Origin: an uncultured Variovorax sp.
GTDB taxonomy: Bacteria > Pseudomonadota > Gammaproteobacteria > Burkholderiales > Burkholderiaceae_C
Direction: 5' to 3'
Assembly: GCA_913776885.1 (NCBI GenBank)
Contig: CAJYQC010000199.1
Span: 1 to 44,049 of the forward strand
DNA: 44,049 bases
The translations under genes were made by a program, and so were the position numbers. Shown here one piece after another: positions 36,424 to 44,049 of the stretch (positions are counted from its first letter, which is position 1; every line of letters starts with the position of its first letter). The notes under the pieces are model-generated. The model saw nothing but the letters and a program-made list of their open reading frames with translations, was not told the DNA's origin and ran no database searches.

Positions 36424-38662
36424 TCAGCGCCTGCCAGTGCTTGGGATCCTCGGTCTGGATGAGCGTCAGCATCTCGTTGATCGCTGCTTCGATGTCGCAG
36501 ATCAGGTCGTTGTTCTCAGCCAGCCGCTCGATGTTGTTGGCGTGGCTGAAGTAGTGCAAGGCCTTGAGGATCCGCTTGGCCGGTTCCACGCCAAAAAGCG
36601 TCTCGACACGGGTGTCGACCGTCACCTCGTGGTGGGTCGGTATGCGTCCGTAGGAGTACAGCTCGACAAAGCGGCGCATGGCGTTGGGCAGCATTAGCAG
36701 CAGCTCCATCTCTTCGACGCCGCGTTCCTGCCGGAACCTATTCAGCACACCAAACAGGAAGTGGTACTCAGACGAGTAATTCAGCAGTGCCGCAGGCATG
36801 TCGACCAACGCGGATGTGGTCGGCGTGGTGCGCTTGACCAGGCAGTACCTGGCCTTCTTCTTGTCGGGCTTGAGCTCGCGTACCAGGGAAAAGAAGTTGA
36901 AGTTGTGGGTCAGCACGAACAGCTGCTTGCAGCGGGTGCGCCACTCCATGTTTCCGTTGGCCTGCACTTGGTGGAAAAACGCTTCTCGAATGACGCCGAT
37001 CACCTGGAAGATGTGGTTGCTGTCCAAGCTGGATATGGGGTCGTCGATGCACACGATGACATCGGCCAGATTGGCAACTTCCTTCAGCTTGGCCATGAAG
37101 TACGCGAAGGCAATGGCGGTCTTCTCACCCTCGCTCAAGTATGTAGCCGGCCGGCCGCCCTTGCGCATCAGCCGGAACCGTTCCTGCCCGTCGACGTCGA
37201 CGACATCGATGTTGACGCTGGACGGCCCCAGCAGGGAGTGGATTCGCTCGTTGATCTCCTGCCGGCCCCGCTGCGCCTTATGGACGATAGCCCGCTGGCT
37301 AGCTTCCGCGGCCATTACGCCATTGCGCCAACGATGGAAGCGCCCGCGGCGCTGCTCCCGGGCCTTGCGCTCGGCATCGAGTCGATCCAACTGCTGCTTC
37401 ACGACGAAGTCAGCGGCGTAGTGCGCCTTTAGTTTGGTGATGGCCTGCGCCTTGGCCTGGTCAAAATTGTTGGAGACCCGGTTGTGCTCCGCGATGATGG
37501 TGTTGATGGCGGCCACAGCCTGAGCCACGTCGGCCCAAGGCTTGCCGTGGATTGCCGGCATCGGGATCAACGCCCGCGGGGACTCAACTTTACGCTCAAG
37601 CGCTGATTGCAGTGCCAACACGTCCGCGTTGTACGCGTTGACCGACTGCTTCAAGTTGGCGGCAGCGTCTCTGTAGCCCTCGCGAAATGAGGCGTACAGC
37701 TCGCTCTCTGCCCGAGGCGCGAAGGCCAGCACGGACGTCCCAACTCTGGCCAGCAGGTTGGCGATAGCGTCCGCGTGGGTGGTCAGGTCTTTGGAGAAGT
37801 GGGTTCGAAGCTCCGCCAGTCGTTCTTCGCTGAGCGGCGACGCACAAAAGAGGCAGTCGTCTTGGTGCTGGTGGAGCGGCATGCCCTGCAGCACCCACCG
37901 CTCGACGTCTGCGTTCTGCGCCAAGGCTTGGATGGCGTTGGCCAGGTCCGGCACCTTGGCTAGCAGCGGTTGAGCCTCGGACAGGAGTTGGCGAAGCTTG
38001 GTGTCCAAGCTGCTGGACGGCAGCGGCTGCAGCCGGTCCTGGTCCGAGGCGCGGGCCAGACGTAGGTTCGCCTGCAGATCATCTGCAGACAGCATTGCCG
38101 CGCCCGGGTTCTGCCGGACCGATTGCGCTTCCCGGTCCAGGTGGTCTGCTCGGAACGAAGCGTTGAGCGCCATGGTCTCCCGTATGGTCGCCGCCGTGGC
38201 CGTGCGCGCCGCACCAAGATCGTGGGCAGCTTTTTCAAGGGCCGCTTCGGTTCTGGCCGCAGCCTGCGCAATCTTGGACCGCAGTCTTTCACATTGCGCC
38301 AATTTCTCGATCGCCGCCTTGGACTCCTCGCCCAACAGAAAGATCGGGTTGAAGTGGTCACCCGCGAAATTGAGGTTCGTCGCCACGAAGTCCGCGTTAA
38401 ACACCCGGACGTTCAAGGTGTTGCTCTGGTAGTTGGCCTCGTTGACGACGCCACCGTCGCATCTGAACTCGAATTCGAAGTCCGGCAGGCCGGGCAGCGC
38501 CTGACGGTGCTCGAGCATGGCGAACAGCCTCGACAGCGTCGTCTTGCCGGAGTAGTTCCAGCCGTAGATGACGTTCTTCATGCCGAAATCAGCCATGCCG
38601 GCCGCTGGCCGATAGTCGGCATAGACGCCTAGGCCCCTGATGTGGTTGATGCGTTCGATCAT
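36407..38662 (-). CDS. AAA_13-type ATPase with zinc-hook-like motif (RloC/PrrC-like)
   Basis: A 751-aa SMC/ABC-type ATPase. Walker A GWNYSGKT is at 34-41 in the AAA_13 context (YGWNYSGKTTLSRLF). A long coiled-coil middle carries CLFC at 270-273 followed by PLSEERL, as in zinc hooks. The ABC signature is LSEGEK (about 505) and Walker B VIVCIDD is at 535-541 with PISSLDSNH. The C-terminal domain has LPNAMRRFVELY and ALHYFSHANN. This architecture is that of COG4694 proteins, which include the wobble-cleaving tRNase RloC and resemble PrrC. R-x3-E plus a His 36-40 residues later recalls the PrrC active site but is not proof. ATG 38662 follows GGAGGATCC. It stands alone, with no restriction-modification genes nearby. 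A role in phage defence is inference. Confidence 0.82.
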   Translation of the reverse strand: MIERINHIRGLGVYADYRPAAGMADFGMKNVIYGWNYSGKTTLSRLFAMLEHRQALPGLPDFEFEFRCDGGVVNEANYQSNTLNVRVFNADFVATNLNFAGDHFNPIFLLGEESKAAIEKLAQCERLRSKIAQAAARTEAALEKAAHDLGAARTATAATIRETMALNASFRADHLDREAQSVRQNPGAAMLSADDLQANLRLARASDQDRLQPLPSSSLDTKLRQLLSEAQPLLAKVPDLANAIQALAQNADVERWVLQGMPLHQHQDDCLFCASPLSEERLAELRTHFSKDLTTHADAIANLLARVGTSVLAFAPRAESELYASFREGYRDAAANLKQSVNAYNADVLALQSALERKVESPRALIPMPAIHGKPWADVAQAVAAINTIIAEHNRVSNNFDQAKAQAITKLKAHYAADFVVKQQLDRLDAERKAREQRRGRFHRWRNGVMAAEASQRAIVHKAQRGRQEINERIHSLLGPSSVNIDVVDVDGQERFRLMRKGGRPATYLSEGEKTAIAFAYFMAKLKEVANLADVIVCIDDPISSLDSNHIFQVIGVIREAFFHQVQANGNMEWRTRCKQLFVLTHNFNFFSLVRELKPDKKKARYCLVKRTTPTTSALVDMPAALLNYSSEYHFLFGVLNRFRQERGVEEMELLLMLPNAMRRFVELYSYGRIPTHHEVTVDTRVETLFGVEPAKRILKALHYFSHANNIERLAENNDLICDIEAAINEMLTLIQTEDPKHWQALIEAHT

Positions 38663-39027
38663 GGATCCTCCGCTGGTCCCGCATGTGGCTGCGGTTGGCC
38701 TTTTAGTCGCACGAATGTGCAAAGCACTTGCACGCAATGCGCCTGGGCAGCATCGCCGACCACCCGTAGCATTTTGCGACCTTTCTCTGCCCCAGCCTTG
38801 GCAGGCGAGTTGGGAGCCGACGGTTCAGTGCTCGTCGGTATGTCAGCACGAACCCTGGCGCTGGAGTAGGTCGGATGTTGAGCGCCCGCCTTAGTACGGC
38901 GATGCAGCACAGACGGAAGTCTGCTCCGGGCCAGGCCCGAAGCGGAAGTTCAAAGCGTTCAAACGCGGTCATTCAACAGGCTGACCAGGAGCCTCAAGGA
39001 TGGACGCCACGAGTGCCGCCGAATCGG

Positions 39028-39207
39028 TTAGAAGGTCAGCGAAGAGGTTCCCGACTTCACCACAACACGCATCTCCCGCTCCGATTGTGAAAATGAAGCG
39101 GCGGGTGTCGCGGGCAGCACCAGGGCAAGGATCGTAAGGAACCTATGCAGAGCAACGGCACAAGACACGCGGTTTCGTACCCACCAAGCCGGGGCAATGC
39201 ATTGCAT
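39028..39207 (-). CDS. Possible 59-aa secreted peptide or gene remnant
   Basis: MQCIAPAWW starts a 59-codon frame with GGAGAG about 7 nt upstream of the ATG. Residues 15-37 are hydrophobic and end in Ala-rich sequence (TILALVLPATPAAS), like a signal peptide. After a short polar stretch it stops at TAA. A neighbouring frame then stays open for some 25 codons (ADLLTDSAALVASILEAPGQ), so this may be the start of a longer gene broken by a frameshift. Low certainty. Confidence 0.25.
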   Translation of the reverse strand: MQCIAPAWWVRNRVSCAVALHRFLTILALVLPATPAASFSQSEREMRVVVKSGTSSLTF

Positions 39208-39292
39208 CTAAATCTCTCCGTACGTTCGCATAGCTGGGGCAAGTAGTGAAATCTTTCAGCAAGATGGAGTAGATGAGGGAGTCAATGCTTGC

Positions 39293-39314
39293 GCATCCCC
39301 TAAACAGGGGATGC
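39293..39314. terminator. Small hairpin, terminator-like
   Basis: Perfect 8-bp stem GCATCCCC / GGGGATGC with loop TAAACA, followed by TTATTG. It lies 235 nt upstream of the peptidoglycan-binding gene; it may terminate leftover transcription or be an operator. Confidence 0.45.
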
Positions 39315-39548
39315 TTATTGGGATGAAATAGCTCAAATTGGCGTTCACAAAACGGGGGAGATACTCGTGTCTTCAGCCAGGGAAATAGCAGGCTGGTGCG
39401 CCGCCGGGACAGTGGTTCTTACTGCAACGAATTCCCAGTGTCGTCCTTGTGAGCTTGGGCTTCGGCGTGCTTGCCCTCCCAAAGCCGCAGCGCGCTCAGG
39501 ACTTCTGTAGTCTCCGGATACTTCCGGCGAGCGAACCCAGGGATTTCC

Positions 39549-41534
39549 ATGTCGCTTGAATCAACATTTTCACGAGGTTGTAAGGGCGACATCGTGCGTG
39601 CATTACAGCGCGCCCTCATGAAGCAGGTAGTTCCAAAGGAACTCGGGGGCGGCGAGGAGCCGGCGTTCACCAAGGTGGATGGGACCTTCGGTCCTGGAAT
39701 GCAGCGTGCTGTTGAGCGTGTGCAGGCGGCCAAGAAGAAGCTCGTGACAGGTGTAGTCGATGTCGACACTTGGGGGCTCCTCATGGGAGCAGTTCCCTGG
39801 CCGAATCACTATGACCGGCTGATCAACGTACCTGCTGGCTTCGAAGGACATGGCTACACGGTGGCCTCCGGTGATCATGACCGCACCGGCATCACATGGG
39901 GACTGATTGGCTTCACGCTGGTCCAGTACGACACTGCGACCGGCAACTACAACGTCGGGCCGCTGTCAGCGGTTCTGCGTCGGGTGTACAGGAACCAGAG
40001 AGCGACCTTTGATGCTGCCTTTGGCGAAATCTATTCCAAGGAGCTTGCGGCTGCCTTGAAGCTCGATAAACCGGCTCCGCCTGCGTCTACGCCTGCGCTG
40101 GCTCAAGCGCTGCATGAATTCGCAAGACCGCTCTCCGCGGCGGGTGGACACAGGCTGCTGCCGCAATGGCAGTCGGCTTTCGAAACACTGGGGAGTTCTG
40201 CCGACGTCCAGCAGATTCAGCGCGACGTTGCCGATGAGCTGTATTTTCGTCCGGCGATGGCCTTGGCCAAGACGTTCGGCGACGACTACCAGATGGCGTG
40301 CGAGCGAACGCAGCTTTTCTTCCTCGATGTGTGCATCAACAACGGAAGCTTGAAGCCCAACGAGGAAGCGGATGCGCGAAAGAGAATTCAGAAGATCATC
40401 GACGTCGATCCGAATGCGCTCGTCGCCGACAAGTTGGTCGCCATTGCGGAGGCGATGGTGGTGAGCCGAAAGTCCTACGCCAACGACATCCGCGAGCGCA
40501 AAGGCACGATGGCTCATGGCGCTGGGACCGTGCACGGCATTTTTTACCGGCTTGACGGTTGGGGCATCGACCTCTCCGAGCCTGGCCAGGCCGGCGGGAT
40601 CCCGCCGTTGTCGCACGCCGCAGTTCACCTGAACCCGGAAGGCCGGGAACCGCTTGCGCTGGCGGCTGCGGCCTCGGCGCTGGATCTCGCGGAGGCGCCG
40701 GCGACGCCATTTCTCGCAACAGGTCGTTTTCCGGAAAAAACCGGATTCGACCTGCTGGTGGGAAAGACCACGAGGGCGGTGTCGATGCAAGGGCTCGCAA
40801 CGGTCGGCTATCCACTGATCAACTCGAAAAACGAGGAGATCCACGAGGCGGTCCAGATGGCGTTCCGCGGCAAGGTCGCGATTCTTGCCATCAGCGGGCA
40901 GCAGGTGCAGTCCAATCTGCCCGGTGGCAAGGAGGATGTGATCGTCCTGCAGAAGAACAAGAAGACCTATGTCGGTCTCTGTCTCAAACGCAACGACCAG
41001 TTGCTGGTGATACGGCAGCGGGAACGAGGCAGTGGAATCGATGAATCGAGCGTCGACGTCACGGGCATTCGCAAGAGTCTTTCGGCGTGCCAGTTGGTGT
41101 TTCTCTATACCAGCCTGGGTGTGCCGCAGGACAAACAGCGTGGCAGCGCGCCTCGCTGGCGGGAATGGATCAAGGCGACTGGCGCCGACCCGGTCATCCT
41201 CGGATGGTATGGCGCAATACGACCGCCCAGCGACGACGCCGGCAAGACGGTCGCGGACAGGATCCTTGCGCGTCTCAAGGCACTTGAGCCCGCCGCGGAC
41301 TTCACGACGCTCTGTGCCAAGTACGGGGACAAGCTGGTGGAGCTGTGGGGTCAGGCCTGCCATGACGCATTCGCCGGCGGCAAGCAAAAATATCTCTGGT
41401 ACGAGCAGTTCCTCGCGGGGCCGGCACTGCCGATGAGCGGGGCCGCTGCGATCGATCGCTCCGGACAAGCATGGGTCGCGAACCCTCGGTACAAGAACAC
41501 ACCGGGCGAGCCGGCCATGGTCAGGGGGAAATGA
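39549..41534 (+). CDS. Peptidoglycan-binding protein with lysozyme/chitosanase-like domain
   Basis: A 661-aa protein without signal peptide. An N-terminal peptidoglycan-binding-1 type repeat (about 9-75: CKGDIVRALQ, VDGTFGPGMQRAVERVQ, GVVDVDTWGLLMG) is followed by a domain (about 90-320) whose pattern FEGHGYTVASGDHDRTGITW then GLIGFTL resembles GH46-type chitosanase/lysozyme folds, with Glu99 a possible catalytic acid, and later FFLDVCINNGS. The C-terminal 250 residues have alternating beta/alpha sequence (ACQLVFLYTSLGVP, then GADPVILGWYGAIRPPSDDA) that faintly recalls caspase/CHAT folds, but with no Cys at the expected place. ATG 39549 has AGGGA 7 nt upstream. Its stop overlaps the next start (TGATG). 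A cytoplasmic wall-active protein could be a T6SS effector or part of an unknown apparatus; neither is shown. Confidence 0.7.
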   Translation: MSLESTFSRGCKGDIVRALQRALMKQVVPKELGGGEEPAFTKVDGTFGPGMQRAVERVQAAKKKLVTGVVDVDTWGLLMGAVPWPNHYDRLINVPAGFEGHGYTVASGDHDRTGITWGLIGFTLVQYDTATGNYNVGPLSAVLRRVYRNQRATFDAAFGEIYSKELAAALKLDKPAPPASTPALAQALHEFARPLSAAGGHRLLPQWQSAFETLGSSADVQQIQRDVADELYFRPAMALAKTFGDDYQMACERTQLFFLDVCINNGSLKPNEEADARKRIQKIIDVDPNALVADKLVAIAEAMVVSRKSYANDIRERKGTMAHGAGTVHGIFYRLDGWGIDLSEPGQAGGIPPLSHAAVHLNPEGREPLALAAAASALDLAEAPATPFLATGRFPEKTGFDLLVGKTTRAVSMQGLATVGYPLINSKNEEIHEAVQMAFRGKVAILAISGQQVQSNLPGGKEDVIVLQKNKKTYVGLCLKRNDQLLVIRQRERGSGIDESSVDVTGIRKSLSACQLVFLYTSLGVPQDKQRGSAPRWREWIKATGADPVILGWYGAIRPPSDDAGKTVADRILARLKALEPAADFTTLCAKYGDKLVELWGQACHDAFAGGKQKYLWYEQFLAGPALPMSGAAAIDRSGQAWVANPRYKNTPGEPAMVRGK

Positions 41535-44049
41535 TGGAAACGCTGCGCATCAACGTCCGTGGCCAGCCGAACCAATACGTGGAGTTGAGATCCAGCAAAG
41601 GTCTCGTCAAGCGCTGGGACACCGGCCCGGGCCCCAAGCAGCACACGCTGACGCTCACGAAGTATGACGAGGTCGTCGTGGCCCATGGGGAGGTCACGTA
41701 TCGATTGCGTTGCGATGCCCAGGTCTCGGCAGAGATTCCGGTGCCGGATCACTTTTCCGGCATTGCGCTGTTCAGGGGGGTCTTCAGGAAGCGGGAGGAC
41801 TACTGGCTGGACCCGGAAGGCTACTTCGAATTCGTCCTTCACATGAGCACGCCGCTCGCGCCGAAGGACCAGGGAATCTGGGTGCGTCTGGGCCTTGAGA
41901 TCGACAACGGCACACTGGATTTCAAAAGGCGAAGGTGCGGCCTGCGCGTGGCTACGTATGAGGCGGAGCAGGAGAACTACGCCCCTCCGTGGCGCCAGAA
42001 CCCTGACGATCCGTGGGTGCTCGAGAGGCTGCCACAGCCGGCGCTTGACAACACCCTTCTCTCGTGCGCCCCCGGCTCGGGGCGCGAACTGGCCGGCAAC
42101 CTGATCGATGTGGAGCCGCAGCGCAAGTCGGGAACCGATGCGCCCGCGAGGCTTTCGCTGTGCCTGGGGCCTCCCGATCGCCATGGCGTCCGCGATGTCT
42201 GCACAGAGCTTGAGCTGTCGGCGCGTTTCACGGGGCGTGCGCCAATCAGTGGCTACCCGCTTTTGCTGCATACTGAATCACGTGCCAGTGCCCCCTATGT
42301 CGCCGGAGATGTCTGGCTCCATTGCACGCAGCAAAGCGATCGCCGCGGCTGGACGCTCCTGTGGAAACAGATCCCAGGCTGCCAGGAAAACTCGGATCCG
42401 GACGCCTTGACGCTTGAATCGCTCACCGGTGCATTGCTGCAGCAGCACGCTCTGGGCTTGGCGACGACGCGTGCGAGAAACCGCCTGAGCCTGATTCCGA
42501 CATGGATGCGTACGGTCAACGACGAGGACACGGTGACGCTGCGATTCGAACTCGATGCAGACGAACACCAGAAACTGCGCAGGACGCGGTTGCGCGCGCT
42601 GCAGGTCGCTGGCAGGTCTTGCGAAATTCAGCTGCACTGCGCCGGCGCGCTGGACCTCGAAGGAAAGAGGTTCGTCCTGCCCGTCAAGGCCCTTGAGGTG
42701 GAGCCGCGCGAGGCGAAGAACTCATTGACGCTGCTGAGCTGGAAGCTGCAAGCACTTGGCGCAAGCAAGACGACGGAGTTGGGCATTGGCTCGGTGCTGT
42801 TGTCGATCCGAGGCTTTACCCATGGATTTCTCCAACTGGGCGTTACCTCCGACGGCACCTCATATCGCCGCGCAACCCTGGTCAGCACACTGGAGCTGGC
42901 CTTCGCTGCGGCAAAGTACACCGCACTGAGCATGGACCCGGAGCTCGGATTCGAAACCCTGTCGGCGGAGACCGAGCGCGACAGGCCATGGACGCTGGAT
43001 CTGACCGGCCCCCAGGACTGCCTGCTCGAGATGGTCGAAACCGCGAGCCAAGATCGAAGCCGCTGGCTGCACATGAAATTAACGCTGGCGAAAGAAGGAA
43101 CGCGCACCACCGATGTCGTGCTGATCGACCCGAGTCCCCTGACGGTGGTGCGCCTCAATGCCACCGAAACGCAGCTCGGCGGCGATATCCTGGCCGAATA
43201 CATCGACGATGCAGACCAGGCGCCGGAATGGCGGTTCTATTCGGGGCAAGGCAAGATGGACGCGATCTTGCCCCCGCAGGGGATCGGCGAGGAAATGGTC
43301 AAGGGAACTCTTCACCTGATGCGCGGCGAGAACCGTGTCCGTGTCCCGGCGGATGAAGAACTGTTTGACTTCAGATTGACACCTGTGGCGCGCCTGACGC
43401 TGGATCGCACGGATGTGGACATGGCTCGTTCAGAGGCAGCCTGGTCTCTGCGCCGGTTGCTGGGGCGTCGCTTGGGAGCGGTCGGCGTAGCACTGGACCG
43501 AGCCGACTTCGAACTGCTCTACGGCATGTCCGCGCGGGTCGAAACGAAAGGACTGCGCATTGCCGAACTGGATGGTTTCATCGGGCGAGTGCCCTACCCC
43601 GAGGAACTGCGCCGCGCGCGGCGCACCAGACCTGATTCCGTCAAGGGCGCGCAGGCCATACGCGCATCCGAATGGATCGCCGGGTTGTGGAGGAGGCCTT
43701 CTTGGTGGCGCGTGTATGCGGACATCGCGCAGCGCGGCCGCCTGGTCATCGACAACGGCGTGGAGTACCGTCTGCGTCCCAGCCGGCAGACCGCCGACCC
43801 CTTCGACATTGGCAACTATGCGACCCAGGAGGGCACGGTTGCCGGGCGTGAACCGCTGCGCGGCGGTGTTGACTGGCCGTTCCAGTCCCGCAACATCTAC
43901 CAGGAGCTTCAGCCGAGGAAGTCCACGGTCTCCAGCGCAGGAAGCATCGAAGGCCTGGTGTTCGGTTCGCTCGGAGGCGAGGGGGCTCAGACGGCCGCGT
44001 TCAACAACGGCAAGACGCTGATCATCACCAACAGCCGGCAGGGGCGCAT
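41534..44049 (+). CDS. Very large protein of unknown function, 3'-truncated by window edge
   Basis: I translated this frame by hand: it runs from ATG 41534 (alternative ATG 41531) to the last base with no stop, at least 838 codons. AGGGGGA lies just upstream and the start overlaps the stop of the peptidoglycan-binding gene, so the two are coupled. It begins METLRINVRGQPNQYVELRS and has no signal peptide or transmembrane helix in the visible part. The sequence is rich in beta-strand pattern and Trp/Arg, for example KREDYWLDPEGYFEFVLHMS and VAGDVWLHCTQQSDRRGWTL. It ends in view with GGVDWPFQSRNIYQELQPRK and FNNGKTLIITNSRQGR. Codon use and GC are like the preceding gene. I recognise no family. 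Stable conservation of a long frame makes it a real gene. Confidence 0.85.
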   Translation, partial: METLRINVRGQPNQYVELRSSKGLVKRWDTGPGPKQHTLTLTKYDEVVVAHGEVTYRLRCDAQVSAEIPVPDHFSGIALFRGVFRKREDYWLDPEGYFEFVLHMSTPLAPKDQGIWVRLGLEIDNGTLDFKRRRCGLRVATYEAEQENYAPPWRQNPDDPWVLERLPQPALDNTLLSCAPGSGRELAGNLIDVEPQRKSGTDAPARLSLCLGPPDRHGVRDVCTELELSARFTGRAPISGYPLLLHTESRASAPYVAGDVWLHCTQQSDRRGWTLLWKQIPGCQENSDPDALTLESLTGALLQQHALGLATTRARNRLSLIPTWMRTVNDEDTVTLRFELDADEHQKLRRTRLRALQVAGRSCEIQLHCAGALDLEGKRFVLPVKALEVEPREAKNSLTLLSWKLQALGASKTTELGIGSVLLSIRGFTHGFLQLGVTSDGTSYRRATLVSTLELAFAAAKYTALSMDPELGFETLSAETERDRPWTLDLTGPQDCLLEMVETASQDRSRWLHMKLTLAKEGTRTTDVVLIDPSPLTVVRLNATETQLGGDILAEYIDDADQAPEWRFYSGQGKMDAILPPQGIGEEMVKGTLHLMRGENRVRVPADEELFDFRLTPVARLTLDRTDVDMARSEAAWSLRRLLGRRLGAVGVALDRADFELLYGMSARVETKGLRIAELDGFIGRVPYPEELRRARRTRPDSVKGAQAIRASEWIAGLWRRPSWWRVYADIAQRGRLVIDNGVEYRLRPSRQTADPFDIGNYATQEGTVAGREPLRGGVDWPFQSRNIYQELQPRKSTVSSAGSIEGLVFGSLGGEGAQTAAFNNGKTLIITNSRQGR

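Larger units (their letters stand above)
38663..39548. other. 886-nt stretch without a confident gene
   Basis: Mixed-composition DNA between the divergent ATPase and the peptidoglycan-binding gene. It holds one doubtful small frame (39028-39207) and one hairpin (39293-39314). Several overlapping frames around 38640-38970 on both strands are short and mutually exclusive, with no domain-like sequence. It looks like decayed or regulatory DNA. Confidence 0.6.
28257..44049 (+). mobile_element. Tn7-like transposon in comM (left end and transposition genes; right end not seen)
   Basis: The left boundary is where comM homology stops, within the GGGS motif. The first transposon base is probably T28257 (TGGTCAGC...), after a possible 5-bp target duplication GCCGC at 28252-28256. 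Within the first 50 bp are TnsB-site-like direct repeats. The element encodes TnsA, TnsB, TnsC and TniQ, all reading inward from this end, as in Tn7 relatives. Neither an inverted copy of the end repeats nor the comM 5' half was found to the right, so the end coordinate is simply the window edge. The true right end could be inside if deletion or rearrangement removed it. Confidence 0.75.

Noticed and set aside
38970-38985. GCTGACCA, the inverse of the first 8 bases at the transposon left end, as a right-end candidate
   Set aside because: No TnsB-like repeats beside it, no GCCGC duplication and no comM sequence after it; likely chance.
39325-39345. AATAGCTCAAATT as an inverted TnsB-like site
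   Set aside because: Does not match the CTATTTGAGAA repeat beyond short words and is not repeated.

Overview
The window is a GC-rich proteobacterial segment. The gene families, the type VI secretion system (T6SS) layout, and a structured intergenic repeat built around an ACACGAAGTGCGCGAAG core (three copies) suggest a betaproteobacterium of the Comamonadaceae, probably Variovorax-like. That assignment is inference from recognition, not from a search.

Region 1 (1-27.5 kb) is most of a T6SS locus. The + strand opens with baseplate genes tssF and tssG and the sheath-recycling ATPase clpV (tssH). A VgrG spike module follows: vgrG, a small membrane protein, a DUF2169 adaptor fused to pentapeptide repeats, a second pentapeptide-repeat protein, DUF3540 and a DUF4150 (PAAR-like) tip. 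A minus-strand block encodes a PP2C phosphatase (PppA), an FHA protein (TagH) and a TssQ-like lipoprotein. A divergent + strand block carries tssJ, tssK, tssL and tssM, then tagF and a PpkA-type kinase with a C-terminal PEGA-like domain. Kinase, phosphatase, FHA protein and TagF together make a complete post-translational control set. tssA, tssB, tssC, tssE and hcp are not here and presumably lie to the left. The spike module has everything needed to mount a cargo but no recognisable toxin.

Region 2 (27.6-34.8 kb) is a Tn7-like transposon inserted in comM (yifB, Mg-chelatase-like helicase). Only the C-terminal part of comM remains (27595-28256). It breaks at the glycine-rich motif just before its Walker B strand. 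Next to the break are two 11-bp direct repeats with a 21-bp period that look like TnsB-binding sites. Then come two cargo-like genes and the transposition module tnsA-tnsB-tnsC-tniQ. Neither the right end nor the comM 5' half is in the window, so the element either runs past 44049 or was rearranged.

Region 3 (34.8-44.05 kb) looks like accessory cargo: a small secreted protein, an Excalibur-domain protein, a FUSC transporter fragment broken at its 3' end, and a large AAA_13-type ATPase with a CxxC zinc-hook-like motif (RloC/PrrC-like, possibly defensive). After about 0.9 kb of decayed DNA there is a translationally coupled pair: a peptidoglycan-binding, lysozyme/chitosanase-like protein followed by a very large unknown protein. 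The latter is open for at least 838 codons and leaves the window without a stop. This pair is the best candidate for something undescribed.
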